The notes below the pieces were generated by a model, which was not told where the DNA came from, searched no databases, and saw nothing but the letters and a program-made list of their open reading frames with translations. From Streptomyces phaeochromogenes (GTDB lineage Bacteria; Actinomycetota; Actinomycetes; Streptomycetales; Streptomycetaceae), in NCBI RefSeq assembly GCF_001418655.1, contig NZ_LIQZ01000159.1:1-64000 (forward strand): a stretch of DNA of 64,000 bases. Reading direction: 5' to 3'. The position numbers and the translations under genes are program-made. This document shows positions 8,083-16,396 of the stretch, piece by piece. The number at the start of each line of letters is the position of its first letter. The first letter of the stretch is position 1.

Positions 8083-9258
8083 GTGAGCGACACCGAAGAC
8101 ACCTTTGTCCTGACACCTCCGCAGGCCGTCGCGGCCGTACCGAAGGAGAAGGCCGGCGGACTCGTGCCGGTCGACGAGTCCGTCCGTACGGACATGGCGC
8201 GCAAGGCCGCCGAGTACGTCGACGGGCTAGCGGCGCTCGACGCCCGCTCCCCCGAGTTCGCGGGGAAGATCGGGGAGATCGTCGGCCTCGGCTCCGGTGA
8301 GATGCGCGGCGCCGCCGCCCAGTCGAACCGCATGCTGGAGCGCACGATCCGCAGCCTGCCCGCGAACGGCGAGGACGCCCAGTCCCGCGTCTCGTCCTCA
8401 CTCGTCGAACTGCGGCGTACGGTCGAGGACCTGGACCCGCGCGACCTGCCCGGCGGCAAGGCCCGCAAGCTGCTGTCCCGGCTCCCCGGCGGCAACAGGC
8501 TCCGCGACCACGTCGCCAAGTACGCCTCCGCCCAGGGCACGTTGAACAAGATCGTCGGCTCGCTCCGCGGCGGTCAGGACGAACTGCGCCGCGACAACGC
8601 CGCGTTGCAGACCGAGCGTGTCCGCCTCTGGGACTCGATGGGCAAGCTCCAGGAGTACGTGGTCCTGACGGAGGCCCTGGACGCGGCGATCGAGGGCCAC
8701 ATCGCCGGCGTGGAGGCTCAGGACCCGGCCCAGGCGGACACCCTGCGCGCCGACGTCCTCTTCCCGGTCCGGCAGAAGCACCAGGACCTGCTCACCCAGC
8801 TCGCGGTGTGCGCCCAGGGTTATCTGGCGATGGACGTGGTCCGGCGCAACAACGACGAGCTGATCAAGGGCGTCGACCGCGCGGCCACCACGACCGTCTC
8901 CGCGCTGCGCATCTCTGTGATGCTCGCCTCCGCCCTCGACAACCAGCGCAAGGTCGTCGAGCAGGTCAACGCCCTGCGCGGCACGACCGAGGACCTCATC
9001 CGCGGCAACGCGGAGATGCTCGCCACGCAGTCCGGCGAGATCCAGCGCATCGCCGCCGACCCGGCCGTCGGCGCGGAGACCCTCCGCGCGGCCTTCCAGC
9101 AGATCTACCGGACCCTCGACACCATCGACACGTACAAGGCCCAGGCCACGGAGTCCATGGCGGCGACGGTGGAGTCCCTGACGGCTGAACTCCAGCACGC
9201 GAGCGCGTACTTGGACCGCAGCCGCTCGCGGGCGGCGCTGGACGGGGGTCTCGCATGA
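8083..9258 (+). CDS. TelA-family toxic anion resistance protein
   Basis: A 391-residue protein of the TelA (toxic anion / tellurite resistance) family. It is almost entirely alpha-helical and hydrophilic, with long coiled-coil-like stretches in residues 150-385 (ELRRDNAALQTERVRLWD; AFQQIYRTLDTIDTYKAQA). There is no signal peptide or membrane segment, so it should be cytoplasmic. The GTG start at 8083 lies 12 nt after the upstream stop and follows GGGGGAAC. Its stop overlaps the next gene's start in an ATGA, implying translational coupling with the VWA protein. TelA proteins often accompany VWA and Ter-type stress proteins; the molecular role is not settled in the literature I know. Confidence 0.86.
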   Translation: MSDTEDTFVLTPPQAVAAVPKEKAGGLVPVDESVRTDMARKAAEYVDGLAALDARSPEFAGKIGEIVGLGSGEMRGAAAQSNRMLERTIRSLPANGEDAQSRVSSSLVELRRTVEDLDPRDLPGGKARKLLSRLPGGNRLRDHVAKYASAQGTLNKIVGSLRGGQDELRRDNAALQTERVRLWDSMGKLQEYVVLTEALDAAIEGHIAGVEAQDPAQADTLRADVLFPVRQKHQDLLTQLAVCAQGYLAMDVVRRNNDELIKGVDRAATTTVSALRISVMLASALDNQRKVVEQVNALRGTTEDLIRGNAEMLATQSGEIQRIAADPAVGAETLRAAFQQIYRTLDTIDTYKAQATESMAATVESLTAELQHASAYLDRSRSRAALDGGLA

Positions 9259-10871
9259 GAGGGGGCAACTTCGAGGCCCGCCGCTCGTCGTCTGTGGGCA
9301 GGCGTTCCGCAGGGCGGAACGGGTGGGCACGGACCACCCACGGAGCCGCAGCCGCCATCGCACTGGCATCGCTGACGGCAGGATGCACATCGGCAACGGA
9401 AAAGCCGGTCCCCTCCAACAAGCCGGAGCCCGGCACCCTCCGCATCCTCGCCTCCAGCGAACTCGCGGACATGAAGAGCGTGCTGGAGCAGATCCAGCAG
9501 GACACCGGCATCAAGGTCCGCCCCACCTACATGGGCACCCTCGACGCGGTGAACCTCCTGGGCAAGGACAAGGCGAAGGGCACGTACGACGCGATCTGGC
9601 TCTCCTCCAACGACTACCTACGCCTCAACCCCACCGCCGCGCAGCAGATCGTGTCGGAGACCCCGGTCATGTCCAGCCCGGTGGCCATCGGCGTCAAGAA
9701 CGCCACGGTACGAAAGCTGAACTGGAAGCCGGAGAACGTCACCTGGGCGGACATCGAGAAGGCGGTGGCGGACGGCGACCTGACGTACGGCATGACCGAC
9801 CCGTCCCGCTCCAACTCCGGTTTCTCCACCCTGGTTTCGGTGGCGTCGGGCCTGTCAGACGCCCAGTCCGCGCTGACGGACAAGGATGTACAGCAGGCGA
9901 CCCCCAGGCTGGCGGAGTTCTTCAAGGGGCAGAAGCTGACGTCCGGTTCGTCGGGCTGGCTGGCGGAGGCGTACGACCGGCGCGGTGACGTCGACGCGCT
10001 GCTCAACTACGAGTCGGTGCTGAAGTCCCGGAAGGACCTGACGGTGATCCGCCCGCGCGACGGCGTGGTCACCGCCGACTACCCGCTCTCGTCCCTCACC
10101 TCCACGAGCCAGGCGGTCCGGGACGACGTCCGCCGCCTCACGGAGGCACTGCGCGCACCGGCAGCCCAGCGACTGATCACCGACAGCACGCTGCGCCGCC
10201 CGGTGGTCGCCTCGGTCCCACCGGCGACGGGCCTGGACACCACTCGCCGCCGCGAACTCCCCTTCCCAGGCAGCCGATCAGTGGCAGACGGCCTCCTGGA
10301 CGCCTACGAAAACAAACTGCGCAGGCCCTCCCGGACCGTATACGTCCTGGACACCTCGGGCTCGATGGGGGAGGACGGCCGGCTCGACCGGCTGAAGAAG
10401 GCGCTCACCGATCTGACGGGCGACTTCCGCGACCGCGAGGAGGTGACGCTGATGCCGTTCGGCTCGGCGGTCAAGAGCGTACGGACGCATGTGGTGCGGC
10501 CCGAGAACCCGCGGTCGGGCCTCGACGGCATTCGCCGCGACACCGAGGCGCTCACCGCCGACGGGGACACCGCGATCTACACCTCGCTGGAGAAGGCGTA
10601 CGAGCATCTGGGTGCCGACGACGACACGTTCACGTCGATCGTGCTGATGACGGACGGCGAGAACACGGCGGGGGCGAGCCCGGCGCAGTTCGACGGCTTC
10701 TACGGCGGTCTGCCGCAGGCCGAACGGGAGATCCCGGTCTTCCCGATCCTCTTCGGCGACTCCGACCGGGGCGAACTGGAACACATAGCCGAACTGACCG
10801 GCGGCCGGCTCTTCGACGCCCAGAAGGGTTCGCTCGACGGCGCCTTCGAGGAGATCCGTGGCTACCAATAG
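9255..10871 (+). CDS. Lipoprotein with solute-binding domain fused to VWA domain
   Basis: A 538-residue exported protein in three parts. An N-terminal lipoprotein signal peptide has its lipobox LTAGC at Cys44. Residues 50-330 form an extracellular solute-binding domain (LRILASSELADMKSVLEQI; GTYDAIWLSSNDYL; TDPSRSNSGFSTLVS). A C-terminal von Willebrand A domain begins near residue 360 with the metal-ion-dependent adhesion site DTSGSMG (366-372); later metal-site pieces are DGDTAIY and LMTDGEN. It overlaps telA by 4 nt. Fusing a ligand-binding fold to a VWA domain suggests a surface adhesion or assembly factor rather than an ABC-transporter receptor. It is paralogous in its first half to the protein at 6994. 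Confidence 0.84.
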   Translation: MRGGNFEARRSSSVGRRSAGRNGWARTTHGAAAAIALASLTAGCTSATEKPVPSNKPEPGTLRILASSELADMKSVLEQIQQDTGIKVRPTYMGTLDAVNLLGKDKAKGTYDAIWLSSNDYLRLNPTAAQQIVSETPVMSSPVAIGVKNATVRKLNWKPENVTWADIEKAVADGDLTYGMTDPSRSNSGFSTLVSVASGLSDAQSALTDKDVQQATPRLAEFFKGQKLTSGSSGWLAEAYDRRGDVDALLNYESVLKSRKDLTVIRPRDGVVTADYPLSSLTSTSQAVRDDVRRLTEALRAPAAQRLITDSTLRRPVVASVPPATGLDTTRRRELPFPGSRSVADGLLDAYENKLRRPSRTVYVLDTSGSMGEDGRLDRLKKALTDLTGDFRDREEVTLMPFGSAVKSVRTHVVRPENPRSGLDGIRRDTEALTADGDTAIYTSLEKAYEHLGADDDTFTSIVLMTDGENTAGASPAQFDGFYGGLPQAEREIPVFPILFGDSDRGELEHIAELTGGRLFDAQKGSLDGAFEEIRGYQ

Positions 10872-11466
10872 GCCCAGCAAGCTCCTCGGCTACCTGGAGT
10901 CCCGCAAGAACCTCACAGGCAGCGCGTGCGGGATCGTCGGCCTGGCGCTGACGTTCACGGGTGCGGCGGGCCCGTACTGGCCGGTGGTGGTCACGGGCCT
11001 GTACGGCGCGGGCGCACTACTGGCACCCCCGGAACGGCCCCCACTGCCGGACTTCCCGGACCCGTCCGCCCAACTGGACGAGCTGCGGGAGGACTACGGC
11101 AAGCTGCGCGCGTACCTCACGGACATCGAGCTCCCCCCGGCCGCAGCCGGCCACCTGACCGAACTGACGGACCTCCTGACGGCCCTACTGGACCCCGGCT
11201 GGGTCGCCGAGGTCCTCGCCCAGGACCCGGAGGGGGTTCACGCGCTGTCCCGGGCAGTACGGCAGGACATCCCGGAGGCGGTCGACACGTTCGTACGGAC
11301 GCGGTGGTGGACGCGGTTGACACCGGGCGCGGAAGCGCCGGAACGGCATCTGGAGCGCCAGCTCTCCGTACTCCACGGCGAGGCCCAGTCCCTGGCAACA
11401 ACCCTCCACGAAGCGGAAGCCCGCCGCCAGGAGTCCCACACCCGCTATTTGGAGGACCGCTCGTAG
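10858..11466 (+). CDS. Small membrane protein of the TelA/VWA cluster
   Basis: A 202-residue protein starting at GTG 10858, overlapping the VWA gene by 14 nt, so it is probably translationally coupled to it. Residues 20-57 form one or two hydrophobic segments (ACGIVGLALTFTGAAGPYW; VVVTGLYGAGALLAPP). The rest is a hydrophilic helical domain, probably cytoplasmic, with a charged C-terminus. I do not recognise a named family. Its position as the last gene of the cluster (solute-binding protein, TelA, VWA lipoprotein, this protein) suggests it anchors or partners the others at the membrane; this is inference from context only. Confidence 0.7.
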   Translation: MATNRPSKLLGYLESRKNLTGSACGIVGLALTFTGAAGPYWPVVVTGLYGAGALLAPPERPPLPDFPDPSAQLDELREDYGKLRAYLTDIELPPAAAGHLTELTDLLTALLDPGWVAEVLAQDPEGVHALSRAVRQDIPEAVDTFVRTRWWTRLTPGAEAPERHLERQLSVLHGEAQSLATTLHEAEARRQESHTRYLEDRS

Positions 11467-11510
11467 GGTCTTTTGACTCAGGGGCTCCGCCCCCGAACCC
11501 CCAAAAGACT

Positions 11511-11560
11511 GCGCAGTCCCCCGCGCCCCTATGGGTATTTAGGGGCGCGGGGAACTGCGC
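11511..11560. terminator. Large hairpin between convergent genes; dispersed repeat family member
   Basis: A 21-nt arm at 11511-11531 pairs with 11540-11560 over 20 of 21 positions, with an 8-nt loop (tgggtatt). It lies between the end of the TelA/VWA cluster (+) and the end of PEP carboxykinase (-), so it probably terminates both. The arm sequence (GCGCAGT..CCCCGCGCCCCTA) matches a partial copy near 6850 and, from memory, an element common in streptomycete intergenic DNA. The rest of 11467-11742 is non-coding. Confidence 0.7.
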
Positions 11561-11742
11561 GGCCAGCAACAGCCGACCTCCACCCGACAACCCACCCCAC
11601 GGGGCACGGGGTCTGGGGCGAAGCCCCAGGGGACGGGAATGGGGGCGGCGGGGGCGAAAAAATGCCACCGCGGCCGGCCCCAAACGACGTCGCAGGTCAG
11701 GGCAACTCGGAGCCGGCCGCGGAGTTCATACAACGATGGGCG

Positions 11743-13575
11743 TCAGCCCAGGCGCTTCACCAGGGCCCGGTACTCGTCCCACAGCTCCGTCGGTGTGTGG
11801 TCGCCGAAGGTGTTGAGGTGTTCGGGGACGAGCGCGGCCTCCTCGCGCCAGACCTCCTTGTCGACCGTGAGGAGGAAGTCGAGGTCGGAGTCGGAGAGTT
11901 CGAGGCCGTTCGTGTCGAGGGCCTCCTTCGTCGGGAGGATGCCGATCGGGGTCTCGACGCCCTCCGCCTTGCCGTCGAGGCGGTCCACGATCCACTTCAG
12001 GACGCGGCTGTTCTCACCGAAGCCGGGCCAGACGAACTTGCCCTCGTCGTTCTTGCGGAACCAGTTGACGTAGTAGATCTTCGGGAGCTTCGACTGGTCC
12101 TTGTCCTTGGCCACGTCCACCCAGTGGCCCATGTAGTCGCCCATGTTGTAGCCGCAGAACGGGAGCATCGCGAAGGGGTCGCGGCGCAGTTCGCCGACCT
12201 TGCCCTCGGCCGCCGCCGTCTTCTCGGAGGCCACGTTCGCGCCGAGGAACACGCCGTGGTTCCAGTCGAAGGACTCCGTCACCAGCGGGACCGCCGTGGC
12301 ACGACGGCCGCCGAACAGGATCGCCGAGATCGGTACGCCCTTGGGGTCCTCCCACTCGGGCGCGATGATCGGGCACTGGGCGGCGGGAACGGTGAAGCGG
12401 GCGTTGGGGTGCGCGGCCGGGGTCCCCGACTCCGGGGTCCAGTCGTTGCCCTTCCAGTCCGTCAGGTGGGCCGGAGTCTCCTCCGTCATGCCCTCCCACC
12501 AGATGTCGTTGTCGTCGGTCAGCGCGACGTTCGTGAAGACGGAGTTGCCCCACAGCGTCTTCATCGCGTTGGCGTTGGTGTGCTCACCGGTGCCGGGGGC
12601 GACGCCGAAGAAGCCCGCCTCGGGGTTGATGGCGTAGAGGCGTCCGTCCTCGCCGAAGCGCATCCACGCGATGTCGTCGCCGATCGTCTCGACGGTCCAG
12701 CCGCCGACCGTCGGCTCCAGCATCGCGAGGTTGGTCTTGCCGCAGGCCGACGGGAAGGCCGCCGCCACGTACTTCGACTCGCCCTGCGGGGGCGTCAGTT
12801 TGAGGATCAGCATGTGCTCGGCGAGCCAGCCCTCGTCACGCGCCATCACGGACGCGATGCGCAGGGCGTAGCACTTCTTGCCGAGCAGCGCGTTGCCGCC
12901 GTACCCGGAGCCGTACGACCAGATCTCGCGGGTCTCCGGGAAGTGGGAGATGTACTTCGTGGAGTTGCACGGCCACGGCACGTCCGCCTCGCCCGCCTCC
13001 AGCGGCGCCCCGAGCGTGTGCACAGCACGCACGAAGAAACCGTCGGAGCCGAGCTCGTCCAGCACCGGCCGACCCATGCGCGTCATGGTGCGCATGGACA
13101 CCGCGACGTACGCCGAGTCGGTGATCTCGACGCCGATCGCGGAGAGGTCGGAGCCGAGCGGGCCCATGCAGAACGGGACGACGTACATCGTCCGGCCCTT
13201 CATCGAGCCACGGAAGATGCCTCCCTCGCCCTGCTCGCCGCTGAAGATCTCCCGCATCTCCGCGGGCGCCTTCCAGTGGTTCGTCGGGCCCGCGTCCTGC
13301 TCCTTCTCGGAGCAGATGAACGTCCGGTCCTCCACCCGAGCGACATCGGTCGGGTCCGAGGCGGCGTAGTAGGAGTTGGGGCGCTTGATCGGGTCGAGCT
13401 TCTTGAAGGTGCCCTTGCGGACGAGCTCCTCGCTCAGTCGCTCGTATTCGGCCTCTGAGCCGTCACACCAGACCACGCTGTCCGGCTGCGTCAGTTCGGT
13501 GATCTCGTTGACCCACGAGATCAGTTCCTGGTGATTGGTGGGAACGGTTGAGGGAGCCGCGATGTCGCGCGCCAC
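11743..13575 (-). CDS. pckG: Phosphoenolpyruvate carboxykinase (GTP)
   Basis: A 610-residue GTP-dependent PEP carboxykinase, the first committed enzyme of gluconeogenesis (oxaloacetate + GTP to PEP + CO2 + GDP), cytoplasmic and Mn-dependent. The length is normal for the family. Diagnostic pieces are the P-loop-like kinase motif FPSACGKTNL (274-283), the GDDIAWMRF segment just after residue 299, NSTKYISHFPETREIWSYGSGYGGNALLG in the PEP-site region, and a hyper-reactive Cys in PSACGK. The ATG at 13575 is preceded by a purine-rich TAGGAGC on the minus strand. It is monocistronic, divergent from the PAQR gene and convergent with the VWA cluster. Confidence 0.95.
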   Translation of the reverse strand: MARDIAAPSTVPTNHQELISWVNEITELTQPDSVVWCDGSEAEYERLSEELVRKGTFKKLDPIKRPNSYYAASDPTDVARVEDRTFICSEKEQDAGPTNHWKAPAEMREIFSGEQGEGGIFRGSMKGRTMYVVPFCMGPLGSDLSAIGVEITDSAYVAVSMRTMTRMGRPVLDELGSDGFFVRAVHTLGAPLEAGEADVPWPCNSTKYISHFPETREIWSYGSGYGGNALLGKKCYALRIASVMARDEGWLAEHMLILKLTPPQGESKYVAAAFPSACGKTNLAMLEPTVGGWTVETIGDDIAWMRFGEDGRLYAINPEAGFFGVAPGTGEHTNANAMKTLWGNSVFTNVALTDDNDIWWEGMTEETPAHLTDWKGNDWTPESGTPAAHPNARFTVPAAQCPIIAPEWEDPKGVPISAILFGGRRATAVPLVTESFDWNHGVFLGANVASEKTAAAEGKVGELRRDPFAMLPFCGYNMGDYMGHWVDVAKDKDQSKLPKIYYVNWFRKNDEGKFVWPGFGENSRVLKWIVDRLDGKAEGVETPIGILPTKEALDTNGLELSDSDLDFLLTVDKEVWREEAALVPEHLNTFGDHTPTELWDEYRALVKRLG

Positions 13576-13949
13576 GATTGCTCCTAGATGAGGGTTTTGG
13601 TTGTTGATGCCCCGTGGGGGCTGCGACCCGGATGCTTCACGTGGTGACGCTTAGGCGCTCATCCGGTGCCGACCGCACTCATTTGATCATCCGACGGGTG
13701 CGCGCATATGTCCAGAGGGCCTCACACGTGAGCAGCGTGAGCATCACCACTTATTGCCGGTCATTTACCCGGTCATTCACTCAGGCCCTTCCCCGCCCAC
13801 CGGCCACCCACCGGCCGCTCACCTCGTGCGCCGGTGGGATCCCGGCTCGCACGCCGGTGGAACCCCGCCCCGTACGCCGGTGAGACCATGGCCACTTGGC
13901 GCCCTTCACGCGGTCGGACTGATGCGTAACTTACGGTTCCGTAGGTACG
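13576..13949. promoter_or_regulatory. Divergent intergenic region with three 23-nt-spaced repeats
   Basis: A gene-free region between pckG (-) and the PAQR gene (+) that must hold both promoters. CGTGCGCCGGTGGGA (13825), CGCACGCCGGTGGAA (13848) and CGTACGCCGGTGAGA (13871) repeat at an exact 23-nt period. They stop about 65 nt before the PAQR start. Same-face spacing (about two helical turns) would suit binding of several protein copies, but no regulator can be named. Confidence 0.45.
13930..13945. promoter_or_regulatory. Operator-like palindrome CTTACGG-TT-CCGTAGG
   Basis: TACGG and CCGTA form a perfect inverted repeat with a 2-nt spacer, ending 4 nt before the first possible ATG of the PAQR gene (13950). 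Palindromes of this ACGG/CCGT type are typical of TetR-family operators in actinomycetes. Its position at the start codon implies repression by steric block or a leaderless transcript. No TetR gene is adjacent except the one at 16393, whose own promoter carries a different motif. Confidence 0.45.
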
Positions 13950-14672
13950 ATGCCCTTCATGACTGCGTCCGCCTCCGACGCGCCCAAGGACACGCCGGTC
14001 GCCGACCGCGTGGCCGAAGCGCTCTCCCTGCCGCACGAGATCAAGCCGAAGCTTCGCGGCTGGCTGCACGCCGGGATGTTCCCGGCCGTACTGGTCTCCG
14101 GCCTCGTCCTGACCGCACTCGCCGACTCGCCCCGCGCCCGTATCGCCTGCGGGATCTTCGCGCTCACGGCCTGCCTGCTTTTCGGCGTCAGCGCGATCTA
14201 CCACCGGGGCACCTGGACGCCACGCATGGACGGCGTGCTGCGCAGACTCGACCACTCGAACATCTTCCTGATCATCGCGGGCTCGTACACGCCGCTGACG
14301 ATGCTGCTGCTGCCCGAGGCCAAGGGGCAGTGGCTGCTGTGGGGCATCTGGGGCGCCGCGATCGCGGGCATCGCCTTCCGGGTGTTCTGGATCGGGGCCC
14401 CGCGCTGGCTCTACACCCCGTGCTACATCGCGATGGGCTGGGCGGCCGTCTTCTTCCTGCCCGACTTCATGCGGGCGGGCGGCATCGCCGTACTGGTCCT
14501 CGTGATCGTGGGCGGGCTCCTCTACAGCGCGGGCGGCGTGATCTACGCACTCAAGCGCCCCAACCCGTCACCGCGCTGGTTCGGCTTCCACGAGGTCTTC
14601 CACTCCCTCACGCTCGCGGCGTTCGCCACGCACTACATCGGCATCTCGATGGTGGCCTACCAGCACGGATAG
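13950..14672 (+). CDS. Haemolysin III / PAQR-family membrane protein (TrhA-like)
   Basis: A 240-residue integral membrane protein of the PAQR (HlyIII) superfamily with about seven transmembrane segments after a 40-residue cytoplasmic N-terminus. Family residues seen are YHRGTWTPRMDGVLRRLDHSNIFLIIAGSYTP in TM2-TM3, with the conserved Ser, His and Asp, and the late FHEVFHSLTLAAFATHYIGI with the paired His of the zinc site. In bacteria these proteins influence membrane lipid composition and fluidity. The start could be ATG 13950 or ATG 13959; neither has a strong ribosome site, and the upstream palindrome suggests a short leader. A strong terminator follows at 14731. Confidence 0.88.
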   Translation: MPFMTASASDAPKDTPVADRVAEALSLPHEIKPKLRGWLHAGMFPAVLVSGLVLTALADSPRARIACGIFALTACLLFGVSAIYHRGTWTPRMDGVLRRLDHSNIFLIIAGSYTPLTMLLLPEAKGQWLLWGIWGAAIAGIAFRVFWIGAPRWLYTPCYIAMGWAAVFFLPDFMRAGGIAVLVLVIVGGLLYSAGGVIYALKRPNPSPRWFGFHEVFHSLTLAAFATHYIGISMVAYQHG

Positions 14673-14730
14673 TCCCCGGACCAGCAGAGACACCCCCGGA
14701 CCGCCGCGGACATCCGCAGCCGGCACCCGA

Positions 14731-14769
14731 CGAAAGGGCCCCACCGCATCGCGCGGTGGGGCCCTTTCG
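14731..14769. terminator. Strong intrinsic-type terminator hairpin
   Basis: A perfect 17-bp stem (14731-14747 with 14753-14769; arms begin CGAAAGGGCCCC and end GGGGCCCTTTCG) with the 5-nt loop atcgc. It has no U-tract, as usual in streptomycetes. It ends the PAQR transcript and insulates the MFS promoter that begins about 15 nt later. Confidence 0.85.
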
Positions 14770-14799
14770 CGTGCTCACATATTGACAGAGACCACCTTT

Positions 14800-14814
14800 T
14801 GACAGTTACTCTCA
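14800..14814. promoter_or_regulatory. TetR-type operator over the MFS promoter
   Basis: TGACAGT-T-ACTCTCA is a 15-bp near-palindrome (6 of 7 positions symmetric). It overlaps the second of two TTGACA hexamers (14782-14787 and 14799-14804) and lies just before the MFS start codon at 14819. A further ACTGTCA at 14825-14831 forms a perfect inverted repeat with TGACAGT across the ATG. The pump is co-transcribed with a TetR gene (16393), so autoregulation by that protein is the simplest reading. Confidence 0.5.
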
Positions 14815-14818
14815 TTTC

Positions 14819-16396
14819 ATGGTTACTGTCACTCCACACCCCGAGACTCACCTCGACCCCCGTCGCTGGTGGGCCCTCGGCGCCCTGGTCGCGAGCATGC
14901 TCGTACTCGGCTTCGACATGACGATCCTCAACGTGGCGCTGCCGACGATGGCCGGCGAGCTCGGCGCGAGCACCGGTGAGCAGCAGTGGATGGCGGACGC
15001 GTACGTCGTCGTCTTCGCGGCGCTGATGCTCCCGGCCGGGCTGCTCGGCGACCGGTTCGGACGGCGCCGGATGCTGATGGTCGGGCTCGGCGTCTTCCTC
15101 GCCGGTTCGCTGGTCGGCGCCCTGGCGGGCGATGTGACCTGGGTCGTCGTCGCCCGTGCGGTGATGGGCGTGGGCGGCGCGCTGGTGATGCCGCTCGCCC
15201 TGTCAGTCCTGCCCTCGCTCTTCCCGCCCACCGAGCGCACCAAGGCGGTCGGCATCATCTCGGCCGCGTCCGCGCTCGGCATGCCGCTCGGCCCGATCAT
15301 CGGCGGCTGGCTGCTCGACCACTTCTGGTGGGGCTCGGTCTTCCTGATCAACGTCCCGATGGCCGCGATCGGCATCGCCGCCTGCCTCTTCCTGCTGCCG
15401 GAGACCCGCGACCCCGCCTCCCCCAAGGTCGACGCCGTCTCCACCGCGCTCACCGCGGCCGGGCTCGGCGCGCTGATCTACGCGATCATCGAGGCGCCGA
15501 ACCGCGGCTGGGGCGACCCGCTCGTGCTCGCCCTGATCGCCGGGTCCGTCGCCCTGCTGGCCGCGCTCGTGCTGCGCGAGCGCCGGTCCGTACGCCCCAT
15601 GCTCGACATGTCGCTGCTCGCGCACCGCGGCTTCCTGCTCAACGCGGTCGCGGCGACGCTCGTGATGTTCGTCCTGTCCGGCCTGATGTTCGTGCTCCCG
15701 CAGTATCTGCAGGCCGTCCTCGGCAACGACGCCCTCGGTACGGGCGTACGCATGCTGCCGATGATGGGCGGGCTGATGGTCGCGGCGAGGGCGGCCCAGC
15801 CGGTCGTCGAGCGGTTCGGTTCGCGTGGCGTGGTGAGCGCCGGTCTGGTGGTACTGGCCTTCGCCGCGCTCCTCGGCAGCCGTACGACGGTCGAGTCCGG
15901 GTACGGCTTCACCGCGCTGTGGCTGTCGATCGCGGGCCTGGGCTTCGGCTTCGCCGTCGTCCCGGCGATGGACGGGGCGCTCGCCACCCTCCCGGCCGCC
16001 CGGGCGGGCAGCGGCTCCGGGCTCCTCATGACGCTGCGGCAGGTCGGCGGGGCGATCGGTATCGCGCTGCTCGGCAGTCTGCTGGCGAGTGCGTTCCGGG
16101 ACCGGCTCGATGTGGGCGGGCTGCCCGAGGGCGCGGCGGACACGGCCCGGGAGTCCGTGGTCGCGGCTCACATCGTGGGCGACCGCGCGGGCGCCGCCGA
16201 CCTGGTGACCTCCGCGAATTCGGCGTACGTCCATGGCATGGGCCTCGTCCTGCTGGTGTGCGGGATCGCCTCGCTCGCGGCGGCGCTGCTCGCGGGGGCG
16301 TTCCTGCCCAACACCGAGTCGCGCGACGTCACGGGGTCCATGAAGGGGAAGCCGACCCCGGACATGGCCCCCGCCCCGGCCGATGGCCGACAATGA
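14819..16396 (+). CDS. MFS drug-efflux transporter, DHA2 (EmrB/QacA) family
   Basis: A 525-residue transporter with about 14 predicted transmembrane helices, the DHA2 arrangement of proton-driven multidrug efflux pumps. Visible signatures are the TM1 motif SMLVLGFDMTILNVALP, the loop 2-3 motif GLLGDRFGRRRML and the TM5 motif GPIIGGWLLD. The ATG at 14819 lies only 15 nt after a TTGACA box, so the leader is very short or absent. The stop overlaps the downstream TetR start as ATGA. The arrangement of pump, overlapping TetR gene and palindrome at the promoter implies substrate-induced derepression. The exported compound is unknown. Confidence 0.9.
   Translation: MVTVTPHPETHLDPRRWWALGALVASMLVLGFDMTILNVALPTMAGELGASTGEQQWMADAYVVVFAALMLPAGLLGDRFGRRRMLMVGLGVFLAGSLVGALAGDVTWVVVARAVMGVGGALVMPLALSVLPSLFPPTERTKAVGIISAASALGMPLGPIIGGWLLDHFWWGSVFLINVPMAAIGIAACLFLLPETRDPASPKVDAVSTALTAAGLGALIYAIIEAPNRGWGDPLVLALIAGSVALLAALVLRERRSVRPMLDMSLLAHRGFLLNAVAATLVMFVLSGLMFVLPQYLQAVLGNDALGTGVRMLPMMGGLMVAARAAQPVVERFGSRGVVSAGLVVLAFAALLGSRTTVESGYGFTALWLSIAGLGFGFAVVPAMDGALATLPAARAGSGSGLLMTLRQVGGAIGIALLGSLLASAFRDRLDVGGLPEGAADTARESVVAAHIVGDRAGAADLVTSANSAYVHGMGLVLLVCGIASLAAALLAGAFLPNTESRDVTGSMKGKPTPDMAPAPADGRQ

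Noticed and set aside
11473..13458. 661-codon plus-strand frame opposite PEP carboxykinase
   Set aside because: It is the antisense of pckG; its translation is Arg/Val/Gly/Asp-rich without any domain, the usual shadow of a high-GC gene.
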